This document shows positions 34,984-43,502 of a DNA stretch of 64,000 nucleotides, in pieces; position 1 is the first letter of the stretch; each line of letters begins with the position of its first letter. A program made the position numbers and the translations under genes. This stretch comes from Hyphomicrobiales bacterium (GTDB lineage: Bacteria; Pseudomonadota; Alphaproteobacteria; Rhizobiales; Rhizobiaceae). The notes under the pieces are model-generated. The model made no database searches. It had not been told where the DNA came from and saw nothing but the letters and a program-made list of their open reading frames with translations. The DNA is taken from NCBI GenBank assembly GCA_900469445.1, contig UBXM01000006.1, positions 1 to 64,000 on the forward strand, written 5' to 3'.

Positions 34984-35748
34984 TCACTGGACTTCGTTGA
35001 CATATCTGTGGTTTGCGGTGGTGGCCCGGTGTGAAGAAATCAGCACTGGTACCGCCATCTGATCATAGGCAACTTCGTCGATGGTCAGCACCGCCGCAGG
35101 CAGTTTCAGGTTCAGCCAGCGGGCGTCGTCCTCATTGGCAAGGTCGGCGCCGATCTGCTCGCGCACTGCCGAGATGCGGATGCCGTGATGCTCCAGCAAG
35201 TGCAGGTAGAAAAGCGAAGGAATATCTTCTTTTCGCTCCGGAAAATTCGGCACTCTTTCGCCCGGCAGTGTCAGGGTTTCATGCATGATCGGCTTGTCAT
35301 CGATGCTTCTATAGCGGTGGAAGCGGATGATCGGTGCGTCTTTGTCGATCTGCAGCTTTTCGGCTTCCCTGGCGGACGCCGTCGCGTGATCGAGTGAGGT
35401 CACCGTGGTCACCGACCTGCTGAGCGATCCGTCGAGCCCATGCAGGCGGAAATATTGGAAGAACAGGCGCAGGCTGTGCTGCGGTTTGCGGCCGGTGACG
35501 ACCGTACCCGTCTTGCGGCGACGGCTGAGAATCCCGTCATTGGTGAGATCCATGAGGGCACGGCGAATTGTGCCGACGGCCACGCCGTAGGTTTGGGACA
35601 ATGCCACTTCGCTAGGCAGAACGGAGCCGGGTTCCAGCTTGCCTAACATGATCGCTTCCGTGATCTGCCGTTTTACCACTTCATAGAGCGGCAAAGACAG
35701 CTCTCCGAGCTTCTGTGCTTCTGATGAAATATTGGGCAGTTCTGGCAA
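34984..35748 (-). CDS. GntR-family regulator with UTRA domain (HutC type)
   Basis: A 254-residue GntR/HutC regulator. The winged helix spans about residues 18-88 (LYEVVKRQITEAIMLGKLEPGSVLPSEVALSQTYGVAVGTIRRALMDLTNDGILSRRRKTGTVV) and the UTRA ligand domain about residues 100-245. It is divergent from the M20/transporter B operon, and a perfect ACTATATAGT palindrome lies in the shared 111-bp region next to that operon's promoter. It therefore probably represses transporter B and its hydrolases and responds to an imported compound. Confidence 0.9.
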   Translation of the reverse strand: MPELPNISSEAQKLGELSLPLYEVVKRQITEAIMLGKLEPGSVLPSEVALSQTYGVAVGTIRRALMDLTNDGILSRRRKTGTVVTGRKPQHSLRLFFQYFRLHGLDGSLSRSVTTVTSLDHATASAREAEKLQIDKDAPIIRFHRYRSIDDKPIMHETLTLPGERVPNFPERKEDIPSLFYLHLLEHHGIRISAVREQIGADLANEDDARWLNLKLPAAVLTIDEVAYDQMAVPVLISSHRATTANHRYVNEVQ

Positions 35749-35769
35749 TTATTTGCCTCTTCTTTAGAG

Positions 35770-35808
35770 TTGACTCATGAGCTCGATCTACGCAGATTAC
35801 TATATAGT
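35770..35808 (+). promoter_or_regulatory. Transporter B operon promoter and GntR-type palindrome
   Basis: -35 TTGACT (35770-35775), 17-bp spacer, weak -10 CAGATT (35793-35798), followed at once by the perfect palindrome ACTATATAGT (35799-35808). Its position at the start of transcription suits repression by the divergent HutC-type regulator. Confidence 0.5.
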
Positions 35809-35859
35809 TTATATTAAAGCGCAAGCTGAGGAGGCGAGCGCTGGGGTGAGGATCCTCCG

Positions 35860-37185
35860 ATGAACGAGCAGAAATCCGTCTCGCAGCACGACACCCTGAT
35901 GTCTGCCATGACAGCGATTGACCGTGATGTCGAGATCGCCGTTCAGGATTTGGCACGGATGATTGCGGTCGATACCTCGTTTCCACCGGGCGAAGGTTAT
36001 GGTCCGTTTGCCGATCTGATGGCCGAACTGCTTGCGCCTCTCGGTTTTAATTTCGACCGCGTCACCGTTCCCCGCGAACTCTGGTTCGTGCCCGGCGGCC
36101 CGGCATCGGGCGAGCGGACGAACCTTGTGGCGACCCGCGAGAGCGGAAGACCCGTCTGCGGGCTTTATTACCACGTCGATACAGTTCCGGTGGCGCCGGG
36201 ATGGTCACGCGATCCGCTGTCGCTGACGATCGAGGGCGACAATCTCTACGGTCTCGGTGCTGCCGACATGAAGGGCACGATCGCCGCCACGCTTCTGGCA
36301 TTGCGCGCGGCGAAGGAAAATGGCGTTGCACTCGCCTATGATCCGATGCTGCTGCTTTGCACCGATGAGGAAGGCGGGCTTTATCCCGGCATTCGTTATC
36401 TCGCCGAACAGGGCAAGTTGAAGGGCCATATCCTCAATTTCAACGGATCGGCCGCGCCGCGTGTCTGGGCCGGCTGTTTCGGCATTTTCAATCTGCAGGT
36501 GACGATTACCGGCCATGCCGTGCATGCCGGCGAAGGGAACCGAACCGGTGCCGGCATCAACGCCATCGAAGGCGCGCTGCCGGTGCTGAATGCGCTCGTT
36601 GCGCTGAAGCCGGAAATCGCCAAACGTTCATCGAAGCTTGCGCCGCCGCCGCATGCGACCGGACCGCTTCGGCCCTCGCTGACCGTGGCCGCAGTCAATG
36701 GCGGTACTGCGGGCGGACAGGTGCCGGCTGAAATCAAGATCCTCGTTTCGCGCCGTTACGCGCCGGAGGAACGTTACGACGAAGCGCGCGCCGAAATCGA
36801 GACCGCGATCCGCGACTGCCTCGCCGGTGCCGATCTCAAGCTCGCCATCGATCTCGTCGGCCACCTGATCCCGACCGATGATCCGGACGGGCCGCATTGG
36901 CCGCGCTGGCAGCAGGCGCTTTCGCTCGGCTTCGGCTACGAGCCGGAGGATTTTCACAAATGGGGTGCGGCGAGCTGCTCCGACTTCGGTTACGTACAGA
37001 AGGCAGGCTTCGGCCCGGAAGTGCTGCTCGGCGGTCTCGGCCGACCGGAAAGCTGCATCCACAGCCCGGAAGAACATACGACGCGCAAGGATATCGTCGC
37101 GCTCGCCAAAAGCATTCTCGCCTATCTCGCGGCGGATTTCGCCGCCGACTCGATCCCAGAAACACGAAATTCCAGAAAACCGTAA
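35860..37185 (+). CDS. M20-family metallohydrolase (ArgE/DapE/ACY1-like)
   Basis: A 441-residue M20 hydrolase that cleaves amide bonds of acylated amino acids or small peptides in the cytoplasm. Visible active-site elements: YYHVDTVPV (His and Asp, about residue 106), GLGAADMKGT (bridging Asp, about 131), CTDEEGG (catalytic and metal Glu, about 165) and the dimerisation-domain GHAVHAG (about 215). The usual third ligand region (EPT in relatives) reads NFNGSAAPRVW here, so one metal ligand may be altered. GGTGAGGATCC precedes the ATG. It heads the operon with transporter B, a second M20 and an M24 hydrolase. Confidence 0.87.
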   Translation: MNEQKSVSQHDTLMSAMTAIDRDVEIAVQDLARMIAVDTSFPPGEGYGPFADLMAELLAPLGFNFDRVTVPRELWFVPGGPASGERTNLVATRESGRPVCGLYYHVDTVPVAPGWSRDPLSLTIEGDNLYGLGAADMKGTIAATLLALRAAKENGVALAYDPMLLLCTDEEGGLYPGIRYLAEQGKLKGHILNFNGSAAPRVWAGCFGIFNLQVTITGHAVHAGEGNRTGAGINAIEGALPVLNALVALKPEIAKRSSKLAPPPHATGPLRPSLTVAAVNGGTAGGQVPAEIKILVSRRYAPEERYDEARAEIETAIRDCLAGADLKLAIDLVGHLIPTDDPDGPHWPRWQQALSLGFGYEPEDFHKWGAASCSDFGYVQKAGFGPEVLLGGLGRPESCIHSPEEHTTRKDIVALAKSILAYLAADFAADSIPETRNSRKP

Positions 37186-37207
37186 CTCATAAAAAGGGAA
37201 CTGAAAC

Positions 37208-38758
37208 ATGCTGGAAATGAAACGCCGCTTCTTCCTCGCCGGCACCGCCGCCATCCTTGCCGCCCCCTCGATGAGTTTTGCCCAGGCGGCGACACCTGTC
37301 CGCGGTGGTACGCTGAAGATCTCCGTCGACCAGGCGGCAAGCGTCATTCATCCGCTTCTGACGCGCGTCAACCCGGAATACATGGTGACCGAGCTGCTCT
37401 ACAGCAATCTGACGCGCCTCAAGGTCGACATGTCGATCGAGCCGGATCTCGCCGAAAGCTGGAGCGCCAATGACGTGCTCACCGAATGGACCTTCAAGCT
37501 GCGCACCGGTGTCACCTTCCATGACGGTTCGCCCTTTACGGCAAACGATGTCGTCGCCACGTTCAAGGCAATCCTCGATCCGGCAACGGCCTCGCCCGGC
37601 CGCAACAATGTCGGCCCGATCTCTGATATCGTCGCTGTCGACGATGCGACCGTTCTGTTCAAGCTTTCCGGCGCCTATGCCGACTTGCCGGTCTCGGTTG
37701 CCTATACCAACGCACGCATTATTCCGGCCGCGATTGCTACCGGCGACCTGAAGAGCCTGTCGACCAAGGCTGTCGGCACCGGTCCGTTCAAGCTCGTCTC
37801 CTACGAGCCGGACCGCCTGATCGTGGTTGAGCGCAACGAGAAATATTACGATCCGGCGCGTCCTTACCTCGACCGCGTCGAAGTGCAGGTCTTCCCGGAT
37901 ATCTCTGCCGAAGGTTCGGCGCTGATTTCTGGCAATATCGACATCATCTCGACGATCCAGCCGACCGAATTCCTGCGCATCGACGGCACCGATGGTATCG
38001 AGACGCTGCGCACGCCGTCCGGTCAGTTCTGCAACATCAACTTCGGCTGCGACACGGCGCCGTTCAATGATCCGCGCGTTCGCCGTGCGATTGCATTGAC
38101 GGTCGATCGCGAGGCCATGGTCGGCTTCGTTACAGAAGGTTTCGGCACGATCGGCAACGACACGCCGCTCAACCCGTCCTATCGGTTCTTCAGCCAGGTC
38201 AAGCAGCGTGAAGCCAATATCGAGGAAGCCAAGAAGCTTCTCACTGAGGCCGGATTCCCGAACGGGCTGGAAGCAACCCTGATCGCATCCGACCGTCCGG
38301 CCGTGCGCACTCAGCTTGCCGTTGCATTGCGCGAAATGGCCAAGGAAGCGGGCATCACCATCAATGTCCAGACCATGCCGCATGCGACCTACCTGGAACA
38401 GGTGTGGAAAAAGGGCGCGTTTTATGTCGGCTTCTACAACATGCAGCCGACCCCGGACGGTATCTTCAAGCTGCTCTACACATCGGATGCAGCCTGGAAC
38501 GAGACGCGTTGGAACAACAAGGATTTCGATGCGCTCGTGGCTGAAGCCCGTGGCACGACCGACGAGGCAAAGCGCACCGAGCTCTACACCAGGGCACAGG
38601 AAATCATGAACGAGGAAGTCCCCTCGATCATCCCGTCCTTCTTCGACGTTCTCGCCGCCAAGCGCAGCTGGGTCGAAGGTTTCGAAGCGCATCCGCGCGC
38701 CTCGGTCTTCCGCCTCGACTACGCTTCGCTGAACGACAAGGCGCCGAAGCGCGGCTGA
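37208..38758 (+). CDS. Family-5 solute-binding protein, transporter B
   Basis: A 516-residue periplasmic binding protein of the SBP_bac_5 family. The N-terminus EMKRRFFLAGTAAILAAPSM has a twin-arginine motif followed by a hydrophobic stretch and AQA cleavage site, pointing to Tat export. Mature landmarks: GGTLKISVDQAASVIHPLLTR, LAESWSANDVLTEWTFKLRTGVTFHDG (about 85) and NINFGCDTAPFNDPRVRRAIAL (about 275). It captures the ligand for permeases B. AGGGAA lies nine bases before the ATG. It follows the first M20 gene by 22 bases and is followed by a strong hairpin before the permease gene. Confidence 0.9.
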   Translation: MLEMKRRFFLAGTAAILAAPSMSFAQAATPVRGGTLKISVDQAASVIHPLLTRVNPEYMVTELLYSNLTRLKVDMSIEPDLAESWSANDVLTEWTFKLRTGVTFHDGSPFTANDVVATFKAILDPATASPGRNNVGPISDIVAVDDATVLFKLSGAYADLPVSVAYTNARIIPAAIATGDLKSLSTKAVGTGPFKLVSYEPDRLIVVERNEKYYDPARPYLDRVEVQVFPDISAEGSALISGNIDIISTIQPTEFLRIDGTDGIETLRTPSGQFCNINFGCDTAPFNDPRVRRAIALTVDREAMVGFVTEGFGTIGNDTPLNPSYRFFSQVKQREANIEEAKKLLTEAGFPNGLEATLIASDRPAVRTQLAVALREMAKEAGITINVQTMPHATYLEQVWKKGAFYVGFYNMQPTPDGIFKLLYTSDAAWNETRWNNKDFDALVAEARGTTDEAKRTELYTRAQEIMNEEVPSIIPSFFDVLAAKRSWVEGFEAHPRASVFRLDYASLNDKAPKRG

Positions 38759-38774
38759 TCCCGTCGTCAATATC

Positions 38775-38800
38775 GCCGGACGCTGAAACGAGCGTCCGGC
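38775..38800. terminator. Intercistronic hairpin after binding-protein gene B
   Basis: Perfect 10-bp stem GCCGGACGCT (38775-38784) / AGCGTCCGGC (38791-38800), loop GAAACG, 16 bases past the stop. Followed by CCTCTTG, not a T-run, so partial attenuation or mRNA protection is likely. Confidence 0.6.
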
Positions 38801-38823
38801 CCTCTTGAGCAAGGAACACGCCC

Positions 38824-39771
38824 CTGTCTCCGAACTATATAGCCAAGCGGCTGGTGATGATCGTCTACACGCTTTTCGTCGTGTCGCTCATCGTCTTCGC
38901 CATCACCCAGATCCTGCCCGCCGACGCCGCCGTCATGATGCTGGGCGAAAACGCCACCCCGGAAGCGCTCGATGCACTGCGCCAGACCATGGGCCTCGAT
39001 GCGCCGATATGGCAGCAATATTTCAGCTGGCTCTGGCATGTCGTGCAGGGCGACCTCGGCACGTCGCTGCGCACCGGCCAGCCGGTCGGCCCGGCGATGT
39101 TCGAAGCGCTTGGGCGCTCGCTGCTTCTGGCGCTGTTTTCCATCGGACTGATGCTGGTGCTTGCCATTCCGCTCGGCATCATCGCTGCGATCCGCCGCGG
39201 CAAGATCGCCGACATGGTGGTCAGCCTCGTGTCCTATGCAGGTGTGGCACTGCCGGAATTCGTCACCGCCACCATTGCGGTCCTCGTCTTTGCCGACTGG
39301 ATGAAGTGGCTGCCGCCGACCGGCTACGTGCCGCTCACCGAAGACTTCTTCGGCGGTATCGCGCATCTGGTTCTGCCCGTCTGCGTCATCTCGATCATCC
39401 TGATCGCCCACGTTTCCCGCATGGTGCGTTCCGAACTCGTCGATGTGCTGCATACGGACTATATCCGCGCCGCAAGGCTGAAGGGCATGTCCCGCGGGCA
39501 TGTGCTGCGTCGCCATGCGCTGCGCAATGCGCTTCTGCCGACCATCACCATCGTCGCGCTCGATGTCGGTTATCTGCTTGGCGGCGTCATCGTCGTGGAA
39601 GAAATCTTCGCCATTCCCGGCATCGGCCGTCAGCTGATCGTCGCCATTCAGGCGCGTGACCTGCCCGCCATCCAGGCCGGCGTGCTGATCATGGCCGCCA
39701 CCTATTCGATCGTCAATTTCATCGCCGACATCCTCTATGCCTGGCTCGACAAGAGGATCCAGTATGACTGA
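38824..39771 (+). CDS. Peptide/opine-type ABC transporter B, permease (DppB-like), apparent CTG start
   Basis: A DppB-class permease. The reading frame contains LSPNYIAKRLVMMIVYTLFV, the normal DppB N-terminus, only if translation starts at CTG 38824, which has AAGGA eight bases upstream; this gives 315 residues, the same as its paralogues. The first standard starts, GTG 38854 and ATG 38857, would cut into the conserved amphipathic N-terminus. Other hallmarks are ILPADAAVMMLGENATPEAL (about 32-52), GDLGTSLRTGQPV (about 78) and the EAA loop TDYIRAARLKGMSRGHVLRRHALRNALLP (about 210-240). It overlaps the DppC gene by eight bases. Confidence 0.88.
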   Translation: MSPNYIAKRLVMIVYTLFVVSLIVFAITQILPADAAVMMLGENATPEALDALRQTMGLDAPIWQQYFSWLWHVVQGDLGTSLRTGQPVGPAMFEALGRSLLLALFSIGLMLVLAIPLGIIAAIRRGKIADMVVSLVSYAGVALPEFVTATIAVLVFADWMKWLPPTGYVPLTEDFFGGIAHLVLPVCVISIILIAHVSRMVRSELVDVLHTDYIRAARLKGMSRGHVLRRHALRNALLPTITIVALDVGYLLGGVIVVEEIFAIPGIGRQLIVAIQARDLPAIQAGVLIMAATYSIVNFIADILYAWLDKRIQYD

Positions 39772-40588
39772 GTTCTTGAAACGTCTTTTGAAGACGCCGC
39801 AGGGCGCCATCGGCACCTTCCTCGTGGTGCTGGTCCTGGCTATCGTCGTATTCGGCCCGATGCTTGCGCCCTACGATCCGGAAAAACTGTCACCGCTTGC
39901 GCGCTATAAAGGTCCAAGCCTGATGTATTGGCTCGGCACTGACCAGTATGGCCGCGATATCTTCAGCCGTCTGCTGATCGGCGCGCGCGCCACCGTCGTG
40001 ATGGCGGTTCTGGCAACCATTGCCGGCACGTTGATCGGCGCCCTGATCGGCACCGCCTCCGCCTTTCTCGGTGGTCGCGCCGACGAGCTGATCATGCGCA
40101 CGATCGATGCCGTCATGTCTATCCCGAGCCTGTTGTTTGCGCTTCTCGTGGTCAATCTTCTCGGCTCCAGCACGGTCAATGCACTGGTTGCCGTCGCCAT
40201 CGCCTTTGCCCCCGGCATGGCGCGCATTACCCGAAGCGTGGCGCTTTCCGTGCGCAAGCAGGACTATGTAAATGCGGCAATCGCCCGTGGCGAAAGCTCC
40301 GCCTACATCATCCGCCGCGAAATGCTGCCGAACGTGATTGCGCCGATCATCGTCGAAATGACGATCCGCGTGTCCTTCGCCGTCATGCTGTTTGCGACGC
40401 TCTCCTTCCTCGGTCTCGGCGCACAGCCGCCGGCTGCCGAATGGGGCCTGATGGTCTCGGAAGCCCGCCGTTACATGCATATGTCGGCCGGCATCCTGAT
40501 CTGGCCGAGCGTGGCGATCGCCATCGTCGCCGTCGGCTTCAACCTTCTGGGCGACGGTCTCCGCGATGCCCTCAATCCGCGGACCTGA
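39764..40588 (+). CDS. Peptide/opine-type ABC transporter B, permease (DppC-like)
   Basis: A 274-residue DppC-class permease with the motif LGTDQYGRDIFSRLLIGAR near residue 58, about six membrane segments and the EAA loop KQDYVNAAIARGESSAYIIRREMLPNVIAP (about 165-195). It starts inside the last codons of the DppB gene (8-base overlap), so the two are coupled. The ATG at 39764 was chosen because the conserved N-terminus (MTEFLKRLLKTPQGAIGTF) begins there; the upstream in-frame start lies within the DppB gene. Confidence 0.9.
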   Translation: MTEFLKRLLKTPQGAIGTFLVVLVLAIVVFGPMLAPYDPEKLSPLARYKGPSLMYWLGTDQYGRDIFSRLLIGARATVVMAVLATIAGTLIGALIGTASAFLGGRADELIMRTIDAVMSIPSLLFALLVVNLLGSSTVNALVAVAIAFAPGMARITRSVALSVRKQDYVNAAIARGESSAYIIRREMLPNVIAPIIVEMTIRVSFAVMLFATLSFLGLGAQPPAAEWGLMVSEARRYMHMSAGILIWPSVAIAIVAVGFNLLGDGLRDALNPRT

Positions 40589-40598
40589 GGTGACACCC

Positions 40599-42245
40599 AT
40601 GAGCAATACGGAAATGACAAACACGGAAAACAACCCGGTCCTTTCGATCGAGAACTACTCGCTGGACTATGAGACCGCCAACGGCCCGTTTCACGCGCTG
40701 AAGACCATCGATCTTTCCATCAATCGCGGCGAGATCCTCGGCCTTGTCGGCGAAAGCGGATCGGGCAAGACCTCGCTTGCCTGGTCGATCATGCGCTACC
40801 TGCCGAAAAACGCCCGCGAGCCGGGCGGACGTATCCTGCTCGGCGGCGACAATCTGCTCGACAAGTCCGAACGGCAGATGGAGGCCATTCGCGGACGGCG
40901 TATCAGCATGGTGTTTCAGGATCCGAGCACGTCGCTCAATCCGACGCTGTCGCTCGGCACCCAGTTGGCCGAAGTCCTGATGCGCCATCGCGGTCTCTCC
41001 CGTCAGCAGGCGTGGAAGGAAGGCGAAGAACGGCTTGCCCATGTGGGCCTGAAGACGCCGGCGCAGATGATGCACCGCATGCCGCATGAGGCATCGGGCG
41101 GGGAGAAGCAACGCGTCGTCATCGCATCGGCCTTTGCCTGCAATCCGGAATGCATCATCTTCGACGAGCCGACCACGGCGCTCGACGTGATCACCTCGCG
41201 GCAGATCCTCGACCTGTTCGTCGAGCTGCAGGCCGAGACCGGTGTCGCCTCGCTCTACATCTCGCATGACCTTGCGCTGGTGGCCCGTACGGCAGGTCGC
41301 GTCGCCGTCATCAAGCGTGGCGATATCGTCGAGCAGGGGACGGTGCGTGAGATCTTCACCAATCCTCAACAGGACTATACACGCGAGCTGATCAACGCGG
41401 TTCCCGATCCCGCCCACCGGCTGGTGAAGGATGATGTGGCGGTTACCGACAAGCCGCTGGTGAAGGTCGAGAATGTCAGCGTGCATTTCGGCCGCAAATC
41501 GTTTCTCGCGGCGCTCACCGGCAAGAAGACCGAACGCGTCACCGGCAACAACGCGATCAGCCTCAGCGTCAATCCCGGCGAAATCCTTGGCATCGTCGGG
41601 GAGAGCGGTTCCGGAAAATCGACACTTGCCAAGGCGATGACCGGCCTCAACCGGTTCGAGGGAAAAATCTGGTTCGACGGACGTGAGATCAGAAATCTCG
41701 GCGATATGGACAATGCCTATCGCAAGGATGTGCAGATCATCTTCCAGCATCCGGATGCGTCGCTCAATCCGCGCCAGAAGATTTTTGAAATCCTCTCGCG
41801 GCCGCTGAAACTGTTCGGTGACGGTAGCGATCTCGAAAAACAGGTCGGCGACATGCTGGAGCAGGTGCGCCTGCCGCGCACCCATGCCAATCGTTATCCC
41901 CACCAGCTGTCCGGCGGCGAAAAGCAGCGTGTGGCGATTGCGCGGGCCTTCGCCTCGAAACCGAAACTGGTCATCTGCGACGAGATCACCTCGGCGCTCG
42001 ACGTGTCGGTTCAGGCCTCCGTGGTGGAGCTTCTGCTCGACCTGCAGAAGGCGAGCGGCACGGCCTATCTGTTCATCACCCACGATCTCAACCTGATCCG
42101 CCAGATCGCCCACCGGATCGCCGTCATGTATCGCGGCGACCTGATCGAGGTGGTGAAGGCGGAAGAGATCGATAGTCCCGACCGGGCGGATTACACGCGC
42201 CGACTGATCGAAGCGGTGCCACGTGCCGCGGCTCAATTTCAATGA
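40599..42245 (+). CDS. Peptide/opine-type ABC transporter B, fused ATPases
   Basis: A 548-residue protein with two ABC ATPase domains in tandem. Domain 1: Walker A GESGSGKTS (about 49), signature, unusually, EASGGEKQR, Walker [13 protein letters not shown]. Domain 2 (from about 285): Walker [10 protein letters not shown], signature LSGGEKQR, Walker B LVICDEITSALD. It is some 50 residues shorter than the other three fused ATPases of the window and lacks their long inter-domain linker and C-terminal tail. GAGGTGA precedes the ATG at 40599; an upstream start inside dppC is unlikely. The C-terminus overlaps the possible early start of the next M20 gene. Confidence 0.9.
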   Translation: MSNTEMTNTENNPVLSIENYSLDYETANGPFHALKTIDLSINRGEILGLVGESGSGKTSLAWSIMRYLPKNAREPGGRILLGGDNLLDKSERQMEAIRGRRISMVFQDPSTSLNPTLSLGTQLAEVLMRHRGLSRQQAWKEGEERLAHVGLKTPAQMMHRMPHEASGGEKQRVVIASAFACNPECIIFDEPTTALDVITSRQILDLFVELQAETGVASLYISHDLALVARTAGRVAVIKRGDIVEQGTVREIFTNPQQDYTRELINAVPDPAHRLVKDDVAVTDKPLVKVENVSVHFGRKSFLAALTGKKTERVTGNNAISLSVNPGEILGIVGESGSGKSTLAKAMTGLNRFEGKIWFDGREIRNLGDMDNAYRKDVQIIFQHPDASLNPRQKIFEILSRPLKLFGDGSDLEKQVGDMLEQVRLPRTHANRYPHQLSGGEKQRVAIARAFASKPKLVICDEITSALDVSVQASVVELLLDLQKASGTAYLFITHDLNLIRQIAHRIAVMYRGDLIEVVKAEEIDSPDRADYTRRLIEAVPRAAAQFQ

Positions 42246-42280
42246 CCGATACCTGTGATAATGCAGCAAGGAGCATGACA

Positions 42281-43501
42281 ATGGACCCGAAGTCCCTGTT
42301 GGACCGGATCGACGAAAAGGCCTGCCTCGATTTCCTGTCGAAAATGGTCCAGCACAAGAGCCATTCGGAAACCGAGGGCGAGAAGGATCTCGCCCGCTGG
42401 ATGGCCAAGGAGCTGGAAAAGATCGGTGTAGAAGCTGAGCTGCAGGCCTTCGATGACGGCAACCGCTTCAACACGATCGGCCGCCTGAAGGGCGAAGGCG
42501 GTGGCAAGAGCCTGCTGTTTAACGGCCATCTCGACACCAACCCGGTCACCGAAGGCTGGACGGTCGATCCCTATGCCGGTCTCGTCGACGACGAATTCAT
42601 CTACGGCATCGGTGTTTCCAACATGAAGGCGGGTGACGCCGCCTATTTCTGCGCGGTGAAGACGCTGCTCGATGCCGGCGTCAAGCTGAAGGGCGATGTG
42701 GTCCTGACCTTCGTTGTCGGCGAGTTGCAGGGTGGCGTTGGTACTTTGGCAGCGATCCGCAGCGGCGTGAAGGCCGACTATTTCATCAATAGCGAGCCGA
42801 GCGATCTCGTTGCCGTCACCATGCATGCGGCAGCACTCAGCTATGTCATCGAACTGACCGGCGACACGCGGCACCTGTCGAAGCGCGAACAGTCCGTCGA
42901 TGCGATTGCGGCCGCCTGCGACATCATTCCGCGCATCAATGCGATGACCTTCAGCGGTGCAAGGAGCGACGTGCATCGCTCGATCAATCGCGGCCATGTC
43001 GGTGTCGTGCATGGCGCGCTGGGCCGGGACCTCGAGGAGTGGCGCCCGCCGCAGGTGGCCGATTTTGTTCGCCTCAAGGGCTCGTGCCGTTATGCGCCGG
43101 GTCAGACACAGGAAGGCGTGCTTGCCGATCTCGACCGTGAACTGCGCGCGCTGGAAGGCCGTTTCCCCGGCCTGAAAGCCAAGCTTGTTCCGGAAATGAT
43201 CGAAGGCCGTCCGCTGATGCCGCCTTTCGAGGTCTCGCCGGATAGCCGTATCGTCAAGTCGATCAATGCCGCTTATGAAGCCGTTCGCGGCGAAAAGCAG
43301 CCGACCGGTGCGATCACCCCGACGCGCTTCTATGGTACCGATGCCGGCCATCTCTATCATGAGCTCGGCATGGAAGGCATCGTCTGCGGTCCGGGCGGCC
43401 GTTACAACACCATGCCCGACGAGCGTGTCGATATCGTCGATTTCCTCGACATGATCCGCGTCTACATGCTGACCATTCTCGACATCTGCGAGGTGGCATA
43501 A
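42281..43501 (+). CDS. M20-family hydrolase with altered metal site
   Basis: A 406-residue M20 hydrolase homologue. The first ligand motif FNGHLDTNPVT is intact, but the bridging-Asp motif reads GIGVSNMKAGDAAY (Asn in place of Asp, about residue 115) and the Glu-Glu pair reads VVGELQGG (second Glu replaced by Leu, about 148). So the two-metal centre seems modified, and activity may be altered or use one metal. ATG 42281 was chosen because AAGGAG stands seven bases before it; an earlier ATG at 42242 overlaps the ATPase stop (ATGA). It is followed after one base by the M24 gene. Confidence 0.82.
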   Translation: MDPKSLLDRIDEKACLDFLSKMVQHKSHSETEGEKDLARWMAKELEKIGVEAELQAFDDGNRFNTIGRLKGEGGGKSLLFNGHLDTNPVTEGWTVDPYAGLVDDEFIYGIGVSNMKAGDAAYFCAVKTLLDAGVKLKGDVVLTFVVGELQGGVGTLAAIRSGVKADYFINSEPSDLVAVTMHAAALSYVIELTGDTRHLSKREQSVDAIAAACDIIPRINAMTFSGARSDVHRSINRGHVGVVHGALGRDLEEWRPPQVADFVRLKGSCRYAPGQTQEGVLADLDRELRALEGRFPGLKAKLVPEMIEGRPLMPPFEVSPDSRIVKSINAAYEAVRGEKQPTGAITPTRFYGTDAGHLYHELGMEGIVCGPGGRYNTMPDERVDIVDFLDMIRVYMLTILDICEVA

Positions 43502-43502
43502 G

